Assembly (NCBI RefSeq): GCF_002742635.1
Contig: NZ_PEGF01000002.1
Coordinates: 930,001 to 994,000, forward strand
Direction: 5' to 3'
Source: Caulobacter sp. X
Lineage (GTDB): Bacteria; Pseudomonadota; Alphaproteobacteria; Caulobacterales; Caulobacteraceae
Length of the DNA: 64,000 nt
The position numbers and the translations under genes were made by a program. Within the stretch, counting starts at the first letter, position 1, and each line of letters opens with the position of its first letter. Positions 47,945-56,555 of the stretch are shown here, one piece after another. The notes under the pieces are model-generated. The model searched no databases. It was not told the origin of the DNA and saw only the letters and a list, made by a program, of their open reading frames with translations.

Positions 47945-48321
47945 ATGTCCTTCATCGGAGCCGATGGGCTCATCGGCGCGGCGTCGGGTTGGGGCGTCGT
48001 CCCCGTGGCCGCGCCGCCCTGGCGCATGGCGTGGTGATCCATCTCCTGACGATGATGGCGTTCCATCGTCGCCGCGTCGTGATCGGCGTCATGTTGCCCG
48101 GCGGCGTTGTTCGAAGGCGCCGTCGAGCCGCCGACGCCGGGATCCGGATCGGCGGCGCTGGGGACCGGGGCCGCGGCGGGCGACGGGGCCGGGGCCTGGA
48201 CCGAGGCCGCGGGCGGCGGGGGCTCAGCGCCCTTGTCGCCGCAGGCGGTGAGGGCGAGCGCCGCGGCGCCGATCACAAGCGCCTGGATGGGCGCGCGAAG
48301 TGTGTGGCGGATGTCGATCAT
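47941..48321 (-). CDS. Met/His-rich lipoprotein
   Basis: 126 aa from the ATG at 48321, preceded by GGGAGGAA at good spacing. Signal with lipobox LTAC, a long Ala/Pro linker, then HDADHDAATMERHHRQEMDH, then HAM, ending in APMSPSAPMKDM. The C-terminal MKDM echoes the end of the Met-rich protein at 43247. Probable periplasmic metal scavenger. First gene of the redox operon, coupled to the oxidoreductase (GTGA). Confidence 0.75.
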   Translation of the reverse strand: MIDIRHTLRAPIQALVIGAAALALTACGDKGAEPPPPAASVQAPAPSPAAAPVPSAADPDPGVGGSTAPSNNAAGQHDADHDAATMERHHRQEMDHHAMRQGGAATGTTPQPDAAPMSPSAPMKDM

Positions 48322-48401
48322 GGCAAGTTCCTCCCTGGAGATCATGGGCTCGACACCGATGGCCTTCGCCGCGGACGGGCGCGCCAGGGGCGAGCGGTGG
48401 A

Positions 48402-48419
48402 GCCGGCGAGGTCGCCGGC
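48402..48419. promoter_or_regulatory. Dyad in the leader of the redox operon
   Basis: GCCGGCGA-GG-TCGCCGGC, 8-bp perfect arms with a 2-bp centre, between the MerR gene stop (48454) and the lipoprotein start (48321). It could be the operator of the neighbouring MerR protein, but no convincing -10 lies at the right distance, so this is tentative. Confidence 0.25.
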
Positions 48420-48453
48420 CAAGGATTGACGTGTCGCCGCGCGCCCGGGCGGG

Positions 48454-48903
48454 TCAGAGCGCCTCCCGCGGTGCGTCGCCGCGGGCGTCCGACCGCCGGA
48501 CCCGTCTTTCGGCGAGGAAGGCCAGGATCGGACAGTCCGAGGCCGCCACGTCCATCGGGCAATCGTCGGCCAGCGCGCTGAGCACGTCACGGATATCCGA
48601 CAGCCGCTGAATGCGGCGTTCGGCGTCGCGGATCTTCTCGCGGGTGATCTCCAGCACCGCCGACGCCTTGGCGGTGTCGGAGGCTTGAAGCGCGAGCAGG
48701 TCGGCGGTTTCGGCGAGCGTGAAGCCGAGCTCCTGCGCGGCCCGGATGAAATGGAGCCGCAGGAGGTCGGCGTCCTCATAGACACGGTAGCCGGCGCCGG
48801 TCCTGCCCGGATCGCGCAGCAGGCCGGTGCGCTCGTAGTACCGGATCGTATCGCGCCGCACGCCGGCGGCTGCGGCGAACGCGCCGATCTTGAAGGTCGT
48901 CAT
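48454..48903 (-). CDS. CueR-like MerR-family regulator
   Basis: 149 aa from the ATG at 48903. N-terminal MerR HTH (FKIGAFAAAAGVRRDTIRYYER). Dimer helix with Ser81 where CueR has Ser77 (a mark of monovalent-ion sensors), and a C-terminal metal loop Cys115-Cys124 (DCPMDVAASDCPIL), one residue longer than in E. coli CueR. Likely Cu(I)/Ag(I) sensor. Same strand and upstream of the redox operon. Confidence 0.85.
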   Translation of the reverse strand: MTTFKIGAFAAAAGVRRDTIRYYERTGLLRDPGRTGAGYRVYEDADLLRLHFIRAAQELGFTLAETADLLALQASDTAKASAVLEITREKIRDAERRIQRLSDIRDVLSALADDCPMDVAASDCPILAFLAERRVRRSDARGDAPREAL

Positions 48904-49019
48904 GATACTCGTCGCCTCGCTCGTTGGACGAAAGCCCAAGGTCAGCGGAGGGGCGCGCGCGCCGGTCGCTCCGGCGAGACGGCGTGGGCCATCCCGCCGC
49001 TGGCGAACCGATCGCCCGC

Positions 49020-49373
49020 TCAGTTCTTGCGCAGCTCGACGATGTCGTGCTTGGCCGGCGTACCGTCGGCGACCGTGACATGGGCGAAGTGGTCGTCGAA
49101 GACGTGGTCGATCTTCACGTGCCCGACGAGGTCGCGCCGATAGGACGGCGGGGCCTTGTTGGGCCCCGGCAGCTGCTTGACGCGGTAGACTTCCAGGGTC
49201 TGGCCGACCTCGGCGCCGTCCGCCTTGCCGATGCAGATCACGGTGCCGTTGCTGTCGTTCGCGACGATCGAGCCCTTCATGAAGAAGGTGTGGCCGCTCC
49301 CTTGCGCCAGAACCGGCGTTGCAACGAGCATCGCGATGCCGGCCAAGCCGGCGATGACGGACGTCTTGATCAT
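49020..49373 (-). CDS. Periplasmic hypothetical protein, 117 aa
   Basis: Signal peptide (VIAGLAGIAMLVATPVLA), then a compact domain with VICIGKADGAEVGQTLEVYRVK and VGHVKIDHVFDDHFAHVTV, resembling a small beta-barrel with His pairs near the C-terminus. Ribosome site AAGGAG. Divergent from the CnrYXH-like genes and preceded by a TACGTAT element. Family not recognised. Confidence 0.7.
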   Translation of the reverse strand: MIKTSVIAGLAGIAMLVATPVLAQGSGHTFFMKGSIVANDSNGTVICIGKADGAEVGQTLEVYRVKQLPGPNKAPPSYRRDLVGHVKIDHVFDDHFAHVTVADGTPAKHDIVELRKN

Positions 49374-49827
49374 CTTTGACTCCTTAGATGAATAGGTTTG
49401 AAGATGAGTAGATGCGCCGCCGTTTGATCTTCGACGGGAAGAAGTTGTTCTTCGAGTCCAGGACTAGGGTCCTACGTCCCGGGTCGGAATACGTAGATTC
49501 CGAAGCGCAGGTTTTGGCCCTCGTCTCGCGCGACGGGGCGCCAGGCCGCGGCGGCGATCGCGCCGCTCCGAACCTCGGCCGTCCTGGGCGCGGGCGCGTC
49601 CCCCCGGGGGGCGATCGCCATGCGGGGCCGGGGCGTGCGTGGCTTTCACCCGCACCCGAGCGTCGCCAGCGGCCCAACACCTGTGGATCCGTGCGGACGT
49701 TTTCAGCATATGGTTTTTCTCCGCGTCGTGCGCCGGACGCACGGCCGGCCCGGGGGCGCGTCGCGCCTGAGGTGAGGGGTTGGACCGCGGGCCGCGTATG
49801 TAGGCGTGCAGAGTCAGGGGATCGACG
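49374..49827. other. Divergent intergenic region before the CnrYXH-like genes
   Basis: About 450 bp without a supported gene. It contains the 49489-49512 element, the near-palindrome GGAATACGTAGATTCC (49486-49501), and a CGTATG (49795-49800) 28 bp before the first + strand gene that could be a -10 of an ECF promoter. The middle is GC-rich with no other recognisable feature. Confidence 0.5.
49489..49512 (-). promoter_or_regulatory. Promoter-like element before the 117-aa gene
   Basis: - strand copy of ACC-N5-CTTCGGA-N3-TACGTAT, matching the 43702-43725 element at 17 of 24 positions, 115 bp upstream of the gene start. Close to the sigma-factor genes, so a target of that ECF sigma is a natural hypothesis. 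Confidence 0.45.
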
Positions 49828-50115
49828 ATGAGCGACCAGCTCGACGAACTTTTCGAGGCGTTGCGGGGCCAGCCGCACGCCCAGCTGCCCGGCCTGGAAG
49901 GCCAGGTGTGGGCCAGGATCGACAGCTGGCGCGACGGCCGGCGCGCGGCGAACGCGCTCGTGCCGCTGCGCGCGGCCTCGGTGGTGGCGGCCCTGGGCCT
50001 GGGCATGGTCGGCGGCAGTCTCGCGGCCAACGCCGCCGCGCGCGCCCCCTCCGAGATCTCGGCGTTTTCGGTCGACGCGCACCTGGCGCCGTCGACCCTG
50101 CTCGGCGGGCGCTGA
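49828..50115 (+). CDS. CnrY-like membrane anti-sigma factor (putative)
   Basis: 95 aa. A cytoplasmic acidic N-terminus (DQLDELFEALRG) and one membrane helix (about 48-65, VVAALGLGMVGGSLAANAA), with a short periplasmic tail. Small size, single helix and position directly before a CnrX-like sensor and an ECF sigma gene match the Y-X-H order of Cupriavidus cnr. Sequence similarity to CnrY itself is not obvious, so the assignment rests on context. Confidence 0.65.
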   Translation: MSDQLDELFEALRGQPHAQLPGLEGQVWARIDSWRDGRRAANALVPLRAASVVAALGLGMVGGSLAANAAARAPSEISAFSVDAHLAPSTLLGGR

Positions 50116-50116
50116 C

Positions 50117-50557
50117 ATGCGCCGGATCTCGCGCGGGGCGGCCCTGACCGTCGTCCTGGCGCTGCTGGCCGGGATCGCCGGCGGCTGGCTCGGCTCGGGC
50201 CGGTTCTTGCCGATGCATCACGCCCAGTCGCTGCACGAGATGGTTCACCACGAGCTGAAGCTCAGCCCGGATCAGGATCGCCGGCTCGAGGCGCTCGAAC
50301 AGGATTTCGCCGTGCGTCGCCGCGCCCGGGAGGCCGAGCTGCGCGCGGCCAACGCCCAACTGGCCGCCGCCATCCAGGCGCGCCACGAATACGGGCCCGA
50401 GGTCGAGGCCGCGGTCGAGCGTTTCCATGTCGCCATGGGGGCGCTGCAGCTGGAGACGGTCCAGCACGTCCTGGCGATGCGTAAGGTGCTGACCCCCGAG
50501 CAGGCGGCCAAATTCGACCGCCGCGTCAGCGAGGCGCTCACGAACGAGACGCCGTGA
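50117..50557 (+). CDS. CnrX-like periplasmic metal sensor (heavy-metal-resistance/CpxP-like fold)
   Basis: 146 aa. One N-terminal membrane helix, then a helical hairpin domain: LHEMVHHELKLSPDQDRRLEALE and later FHVAMGALQLETVQHVLAM, then RKVLTPEQAAKFD. The His clusters and the HxxxM pair are like the metal site of CnrX. The stop overlaps the start of the sigma gene. It would sense periplasmic metal and relieve the anti-sigma factor. Confidence 0.8.
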   Translation: MRRISRGAALTVVLALLAGIAGGWLGSGRFLPMHHAQSLHEMVHHELKLSPDQDRRLEALEQDFAVRRRAREAELRAANAQLAAAIQARHEYGPEVEAAVERFHVAMGALQLETVQHVLAMRKVLTPEQAAKFDRRVSEALTNETP

Positions 50558-51125
50558 CCGCCGGCCTTGGCGAGGACGAGGACGGCGCGCTGGCCAGGCG
50601 CGCGGCGCGCGGCGACGAGCGCGCCTTCAGCACGCTGATGCGGCGTCACAAGGGCGCCTTGCACGCCTTCGCCCGGCGCCATGTCGGCGACTCCGAAGCC
50701 GCCCACGAGGTGGTGCAGGAAAGCTTCGTGGCCGCCTGGAAGGCGCTGGATCGCTATGATCCGACCCGGCCGTTCGGCGCCTGGATGCGGGCCATCGTCC
50801 TGAACAAGTGCCGCGACCGGGGCGTCGCCTGCTGGTTCGGCGGCTGATCCTGGGCGAGCGGTCGATCGACGCGCCAGGCGCGCCCGATCCCGCCGACCCC
50901 GCGCCGGGCCCCGAGGCGGCGAGTCTGCGCGCCGAACAACTGTCGCGCCTGGAGGCGGCGATCGCGCGCCTGCCCGACCAGCTCAAGGAGCCGCTGATCC
51001 TCACCTATCTGGAAGGCTATTCACAACAGGACGCCGCGGCGGTCCTGGGCGTCAGCGTCAAGACCATCGAGATGCGCGCCTATCGCGCCCGCAAGCGGCT
51101 GGCCGACTGGCTGGTCGATCCCTGA
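50554..51125 (+). pseudogene. ECF sigma factor (CnrH-like), frameshifted
   Basis: Region 2 (GDERAFSTLMRRHKGALHAF, then RYDPTRPFGAWMRAIVLNKCRDR) reads from 50554 and stops at 50847. Region 4 (ARLPDQLKEPLILTYLEGYS, then VLGVSVKTIEMRAYRARKRL) reads in another frame to 51125. Adding one G in the GGGG run at 50819-50822 joins them into a normal sigma of about 190 aa. As written the factor would lack region 4 and not recognise -35 sites. The run makes either sequencing error or slippage-type phase variation plausible. Confidence 0.85.
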
Positions 51126-51238
51126 CTTTTTTCGCCCGCCGGCGAGGGGGGCGACGGTTTGGCGCGTAGCCACCTATAGATCGCGTCGCGGCCGTCCCTC
51201 ACGGCCTGCCGCCGGCGCGTCATCGTCAAAGGGCTGTC

Positions 51239-53080
51239 ATACTTCGATCCAGCGCGGCTTTCGATCGCCGTCGTTTTCTCCAATCGCTCGCCGTCCTCGG
51301 CGGCGGCGCCACCCTGGCGAGCCTGCTGCCGTCCTGGGCGCGCGCGGCGGGCGATCCCGGCCGCGCGCCGGCCGCCCTTTCGGGCGAGGACATCAAGCTG
51401 ACCATCGGCCACACGCCGATCACGGTCGACGGCAAGGCCGGCCACGCCGTGACGATCAACGGCACGGTTCCTGGCCCGCTGATCCGGCTGAAGGAAGGCC
51501 AGCATGTCCGCCTGTCGGTGACCAACACGCTCGACGAGGACACCTCGATCCACTGGCACGGCCTGCTCGTGCCCTTCCAGATGGACGGCGTGCCCGGCGT
51601 CAGCTTCCCGGGCGTCAAGCCCGGCGAGACCTTCACCTACGAATTCCAGGTCCGCCAGGCGGGCACCTATTGGTACCACAGCCATTCGGGCCTGCAGGAG
51701 CAGATGGGCCACTATGGGCCCATTATCATCGATCCGGTCGGTCCTGATCCGGTGGCCTTCGACCGCGAGCACGTCGTGGTGCTGTCGGACTTCAGCCGCC
51801 TGCACCCGCACCAGATCTTCAAGAAGCTCAAGCAGCAGAGCGGCGCATTCAACTACCAGCGCCAGACCCTCGCTGGGCTTCTGGCCGGCAAGGACCAGAC
51901 CCTGGCCGAGCGCCTGGACTGGGCCAAGATGCTGATGGACCCGACCGACATCTCCGACGTCACCGGCGCGGCCTACACCTTCCTGGTCAATGGCCATGGC
52001 CCCGCGGACAACTGGACGGCGCTGTTCGCGCCCGGCGAGCGCGTGCGCCTGCGGTTCATCAACGCCGCGGCCCAGTCGGTCTTCAACGTCCGCATCCCGG
52101 GGCTGCGCATGACCGTGGTCGCCGCCGACGGCCAGCACGTGCGGCCCGTCGAGGTCGACGAGTTCCAGATCGGCAACGCCGAGACCTATGACGTGATCGT
52201 CCAGCCCGCCGAAGACAAGGCCTTCACGATCGTGTCGGAGTCGGTCGACCGCTCTGGGTTGGGCCGCGCCACCCTGGCGCCGCGGCTGGGCATGAGCGCC
52301 GAGGTCCCGCCGCCGCGCGAGCGGCCGCTGACCACCATGCGCGACATGGGCATGGATATGGAGGGAATGGACATGGGGGGCATGGACCATGGCTCCACGG
52401 ACATGTCCGGCATGGATCACGCGGCCATGGGCGCCAAGGCCGCGACCCCCGCGCCCGGCATGGCGCCGCCGCGCCAGCGCGGAAGCGACGTTATGGGCAA
52501 GATGGACAAGGGCGGCATGGACATGTCCATGCGCAATCCGGACAACGCGCCTCAGGTCAGGCTCGGTCCGGGCGTGCAGTCGATCGCGCCGATGCCGATG
52601 GATCGCACCGGCGAGCCTGGCCAGGGCCTCGAAAGCGTCGGCCACCGGGTCTTGGTCTATCGCGACCTGGTGGCCCTCGAGCCGAATCCCGACCCGCGCG
52701 CCCCGGAGCGATCCCTCGAGATTCACCTGACCGGCAACATGGAGCGGTTCATGTGGGGGTTTGACGGGCGCAAGTTCAGCGATAGGCCGCCGCCCTACGC
52801 CTTCCGCCACGGCGAGCGGGTCCGGGTCACCCTGGTCAACGACACCATGATGGCCCACCCCATCCACCTGCACGGCCACTTCTTCGAACTGGCCTTCGGA
52901 CCGGCGGGCCACATGCCGCGCAAGCACACCGTCATCGTCCTGCCCGGCGGCCGCGTCAGCTTCGACTTCACCGCCGAGACCGGCGACTGGGCCTTCCACT
53001 GCCACATGCTCTATCACATGCACGCGGGGATGTTTCAGGTCTTCAGCGTGCGCGACACCCCCGCGGAGGGCGCGCGATGA
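51239..53080 (+). CDS. pcoA: Periplasmic multicopper oxidase CopA/PcoA (copy 2), non-standard start
   Basis: The frame is open from 51170 and encodes a Tat signal (FDRRRFLQSLAVLGGGATLA), but no ATG, GTG or TTG precedes it. ATA at 51239 has AAAGGG six bases upstream and gives the usual 613 aa; the first normal start (GTG 51449) would lose the signal. Copper motifs HWHG, WYHSHSG, HPIHLHGHFF and HCHMLYHMHAGM are intact, and a Met-rich insert (MGMDMEGMDMGGMDHG) binds extra copper. Followed by copB with ATGA overlap. Confidence 0.85.
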   Translation: MLRSSAAFDRRRFLQSLAVLGGGATLASLLPSWARAAGDPGRAPAALSGEDIKLTIGHTPITVDGKAGHAVTINGTVPGPLIRLKEGQHVRLSVTNTLDEDTSIHWHGLLVPFQMDGVPGVSFPGVKPGETFTYEFQVRQAGTYWYHSHSGLQEQMGHYGPIIIDPVGPDPVAFDREHVVVLSDFSRLHPHQIFKKLKQQSGAFNYQRQTLAGLLAGKDQTLAERLDWAKMLMDPTDISDVTGAAYTFLVNGHGPADNWTALFAPGERVRLRFINAAAQSVFNVRIPGLRMTVVAADGQHVRPVEVDEFQIGNAETYDVIVQPAEDKAFTIVSESVDRSGLGRATLAPRLGMSAEVPPPRERPLTTMRDMGMDMEGMDMGGMDHGSTDMSGMDHAAMGAKAATPAPGMAPPRQRGSDVMGKMDKGGMDMSMRNPDNAPQVRLGPGVQSIAPMPMDRTGEPGQGLESVGHRVLVYRDLVALEPNPDPRAPERSLEIHLTGNMERFMWGFDGRKFSDRPPPYAFRHGERVRVTLVNDTMMAHPIHLHGHFFELAFGPAGHMPRKHTVIVLPGGRVSFDFTAETGDWAFHCHMLYHMHAGMFQVFSVRDTPAEGAR

Positions 53081-54117
53081 AGGCCTCGCTGATCGCCCTC
53101 TTGCCGGTCCTGTGGGCCGCGCCGGCCCTGGCCCAGCACGCCGGCCACGCCGGCGCGCCAGCCGCGCCCAGTTCCAAGCCTGCGCCGGCGGCCCCGCCTC
53201 CAGCCGCCGACCCCCATGCCGGACACGACATGGGCGCCATGCCGGCCATGGCCATGCCTCAGACGCAGGTCGCGCCGGCGACCGACCCCCACGCCGGCCA
53301 CGACATGGGCGCCATGCCCGGCCTGGCTGTCTCCGGTCAATCGGAACGCCCGGCCGAAGCGATGGGACCGCCGCCCTTGCCCGATCACGAAACAGCTCCG
53401 CCGGCGCCGCCCACCGACCATCTGGCCGACAGGGTCTTCGATCCGGCCGCCATGGACCGGGCTCGCGCCGTGCTCCGGCAGGAGCATGGCGGCGCCCAGG
53501 TCTCGCAGGTGATGGCCAACCTCCTGGAATACCGCGCCCAGGCCGGGGGCAACGGCTATCACTGGGACGGCGAGGCTTGGTTCGGCGGCGACCTCAATCG
53601 CCTGGTGATCAAATCCGAGGGCGAGGGCGGCCGTCACGGCGTTCAGGCCAGCGAGGTGCAGGCGCTCTATTCCAGGCCCGTGGCGCTCTATACCGACTTG
53701 CAGGTGGGCTTGCGCCAGGATGTCGAGCCCAAGTCGCGCACCTATGCCGCCGTCGGGTTCGAAACCCTGTTGCCCTACTGGATCGAGGCGGGCGGAGCGG
53801 TGTTCGTTTCCAGCAAGGGCGATGTCCTCGCGCGCGCCGAAGGGGCGATCGACTGGCGCCTCACCCAGCGCCTGATCCTGCAGCCGCGCACCGAACTCAA
53901 CTTCGCCGCCCAAGACATCCCCGAAGCGGCGATCGGTTCGGGGCTCTCGAGCGGCGAGCTCGGATTGCGCCTTCGCTATGAGGTTCGGCGCCAATTCGCG
54001 CCATATGTCGGCGTCGCCCTATCCAAGCGGTTCGGGCGCGCCGCGGACTTCGCCCGGCTGCGCGGCGACGAGGTCACCGAGACCAGTTTCGTGCTCGGCC
54101 TGAGGGCCTGGTTTTGA
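53077..54117 (+). CDS. pcoB: Copper resistance outer-membrane protein CopB (copy 2)
   Basis: 346 aa. Signal peptide, then a His/Met/Pro region with two repeats of DPHAGHDMGAMP, then the CopB barrel (YHWDGEAWFGGDLNRL; ELGLRLRYEVRRQFAPYVGV). Start overlaps the CopA stop. Longer His/Met repeats than copy 1. Confidence 0.92.
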   Translation: MKASLIALLPVLWAAPALAQHAGHAGAPAAPSSKPAPAAPPPAADPHAGHDMGAMPAMAMPQTQVAPATDPHAGHDMGAMPGLAVSGQSERPAEAMGPPPLPDHETAPPAPPTDHLADRVFDPAAMDRARAVLRQEHGGAQVSQVMANLLEYRAQAGGNGYHWDGEAWFGGDLNRLVIKSEGEGGRHGVQASEVQALYSRPVALYTDLQVGLRQDVEPKSRTYAAVGFETLLPYWIEAGGAVFVSSKGDVLARAEGAIDWRLTQRLILQPRTELNFAAQDIPEAAIGSGLSSGELGLRLRYEVRRQFAPYVGVALSKRFGRAADFARLRGDEVTETSFVLGLRAWF

Positions 54118-54140
54118 CCATCGATCCTAGCGAGGCTTCC

Positions 54141-54461
54141 ATGAAGATGCTGTCCATCGCTCTTGCGAACGCCCTGACCCTGCTGGCCCAGCCGGCGGCC
54201 GCCCAGATGAGCGCTATGGACCCTGCGGCGCATGCGGTTGAGGCGAGCGCGCCGGTCGAGGCGGTCGGCGTCGTGCGCGCCATCGACGCCAAGGCCGCCA
54301 AGATCACTCTGGCCCATGAAGCGATCCCGGCGCTGAAGTGGCCGCCGATGACCATGGCCTTCAAGGTCGCTGATCCGACCCTCCTGAAGGGCCTGAGCGT
54401 CGGGACCAAGGTGCGCTTCAAGCTGCGGGGCCAGACCATCGTCGGCCTGACCGCGCTCTAG
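54141..54461 (+). CDS. CusF-like periplasmic copper protein
   Basis: 106 aa from the ATG at 54141 (GAGG upstream). Signal peptide, then a CusF fold: VRAIDAKAAKITLAHEAIPALKWPPMTMAF, here noted as the His (LAHEAIP) and WPPMTM site. Third CusF domain of the window. Last member of the second CopAB set. Confidence 0.85.
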   Translation: MKMLSIALANALTLLAQPAAAQMSAMDPAAHAVEASAPVEAVGVVRAIDAKAAKITLAHEAIPALKWPPMTMAFKVADPTLLKGLSVGTKVRFKLRGQTIVGLTAL

Positions 54462-54514
54462 CGCCCATCGGGCCGGCGCTCGCCGGCTCCAACCATTGCC
54501 TCGGGGGAGGGGCC

Positions 54515-55616
54515 ATGTATCCGTCGGACATCCGTCCGCTCACGTCGTTGCGCATCTGCGCGGCGCTGTGGGTGCTCGTCTATCATTTCCGCAACCACCT
54601 GGACCTTGGTCTCGAGCGCTTTGGCCTGGCCGCCAAGGGCTACCTCGGCGTCGACCTCTTCTTCATCCTGTCGGGTTTCATCCTCAGCCACGTCTATACG
54701 CGGGCCTGGGCCGAGCGACGGTTCAACTACGGCTCCTTCCTTTGGGCGCGCCTGGCGCGTCTATCCCGTCCATCTGGTCACCCTGGCCGCGACGATCGCC
54801 ATCTGGCTCGCGGCCTTGAAGCTGGGCGTCCGCTTCGATCCCCAGGCGTTCGACCCGCGCATGCTCCCCCAGCACCTGTTGCTAGTGCATGCCTGGGGCA
54901 CGACGCCCACCGTGCAATGGAACTTCCCCTCCTGGTCGATCTCGGCTGAGTGGTTCGCCTACCTCGGCTTTCCGGTCGCGGCCATCGCCTCGGTGTCGCT
55001 GAGGCGTTGGCCACGCCTCTTCGTCCTCGCCGTGCTCGCCCTGTTCGTCGCCATGTTCCTGACGGCCCAGGGGCGCGGGGTGCTGTTCACCGACATGAGC
55101 GCCCAGATCGGCGCCTTGCGGATCATCCCGGCCTTCCTGATGGGCGCGGCCCTGCATCGCTTGGGATCGAGCCTGAGCCTGCCGGCCGGCATGGCCGGAT
55201 TCGGCGCGCTCGCCGCGACGGTCTGGGTGGCGATCGCCGCCAACCTGCGACTGAGCGATCTCTATATCTGGCCGGGTCTGGCTATGCTGATCTTCTGCCT
55301 GGCCGAGACGTCCAAGGCCGCGAAGCCAGGCGCGATGTCGGCGCCGGCGCTCGTCTATCTCGGCGAGGTCTCCTACAGCCTCTACATGGTCCACCTTCCG
55401 GCCGACATCGTCTATTTCCACGCTCTGGAAAGGCTGGCGCCAGACCTGTCCGGCGCCGGGATCGCCTTGGCCTGGGCAGGAGCGTTCGTGGCCTGTCAGC
55501 TGGCCGCGATGGTCGCCTACCATCTTGTCGAACGGCCTGCGCGTAACTGGTTGCGGGCGCGCGATCCCTTCGCGCGGCGCCCCACGCCCGAGCCGGCGCA
55601 CGAACCGGTGCTCTGA
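54515..55616 (+). pseudogene. Acyltransferase-3 family membrane protein (paralogue), frameshifted
   Basis: Closely similar to the gene at 11515. The N-terminus (LVYHFRNHLDL, GYLGVDLFFILSGF) reads from 54515; near 54760-54770 the frame changes and continues (YPVHLVTLAATIAIW, WSISAEWFAY, VYLGEVSYSLYMVHLP) to 55616. Compared with the paralogue (GCGCGGCTCTAT) this copy has GCGCGTCTAT, two bases fewer. Ten membrane helices when joined. Why acyltransferases sit in metal clusters is unknown. Confidence 0.8.
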
Positions 55617-55625
55617 ACGTTGCGG

Positions 55626-56552
55626 CTATTGCGCGCTGATCGGCGCGAGACGCCCTAGCCAGGCGACCACGGCGACGAGCGCCATCGCCGCGCTCAGTTC
55701 CAGCACGAGACTGCGGCGCAGCGCCTTGACCGCCGTGCTGGGCGGCGCCGGCTCGACCAGGGCTTCGCGCAGGGCCGGGGTCAGGCGAAACCGGTTGGCG
55801 GCGGCCAGCACGACCATGGCGCCGAAGAGAACGAGCTTGAGAAGCAGAAGAAGCCCGTAGGGCGTGCGGACCAGGGCCGCAACGCCCATGGGCCCGACGA
55901 GGAACCAGCTGTTGATCAGGCCGCTGGCGACCAGCACGGCGACGACGCCCGAGCCGATGCCCGAGAAACCCGCCAGGGCGGCATGGAAGGTCGGCGCCTG
56001 TCGCGCGTCACGCCGACTGACCCCGGCCAGCCCCAGAAAGAACACCAGGGCGCCGACCCACACGGCGGCCGCCGCCAGGTGGGCGATGTCGGCCGCCAGG
56101 TGCAGGCCCCCGCCCGGACCCTCGGTGGCCGCGCCATGGCCCATCCAGGCCATGCTCGCCGCTGCGACGGCGCCGAGCGCTGACGCGGCGATCCAGGCGG
56201 CCCGGCCGGGCCGCGCGAGCATAAGCACAGCCAGCGCCACGACCGCGGCCATGGCCCGCGCGAGCGAGGCCGCGCCCATCGCCATCTCGCTGACCACCGA
56301 GGCCAAGGTCGAGGGATCCAGCGCCGCGGTAAGCGACCCGGCGACCACGGCGGTTTGCAGCACGAGACCCAGAAGGCTGGCCAGGACCAGCAGGGCGGCG
56401 CAGCCCGCCAGGAGCCGGCGCGGCCAACCTAGCGCCGCGGCGCTGGACGGGCCGGCGGCCGGCAGAGCGTAGAGCGCGAAGAGCGCGCCGCCCGCCAGGG
56501 CGAAGCTCGTCACATATTGCACCCAGCGAACAAGGACGACCGCGGTCTCCAC
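55626..56552 (-). CDS. copD: Copper resistance inner-membrane protein CopD
   Basis: 308 aa, eight hydrophobic helices. HLAADIAHLAAAAVWVGALVFF and GHGAA are the CopD/PcoD pattern with His for copper. Takes copper from CopC across the inner membrane. Starts 3 bp after the copC stop. Confidence 0.9.
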   Translation of the reverse strand: METAVVLVRWVQYVTSFALAGGALFALYALPAAGPSSAAALGWPRRLLAGCAALLVLASLLGLVLQTAVVAGSLTAALDPSTLASVVSEMAMGAASLARAMAAVVALAVLMLARPGRAAWIAASALGAVAAASMAWMGHGAATEGPGGGLHLAADIAHLAAAAVWVGALVFFLGLAGVSRRDARQAPTFHAALAGFSGIGSGVVAVLVASGLINSWFLVGPMGVAALVRTPYGLLLLLKLVLFGAMVVLAAANRFRLTPALREALVEPAPPSTAVKALRRSLVLELSAAMALVAVVAWLGRLAPISAQ

Positions 56553-56555
56553 CGT

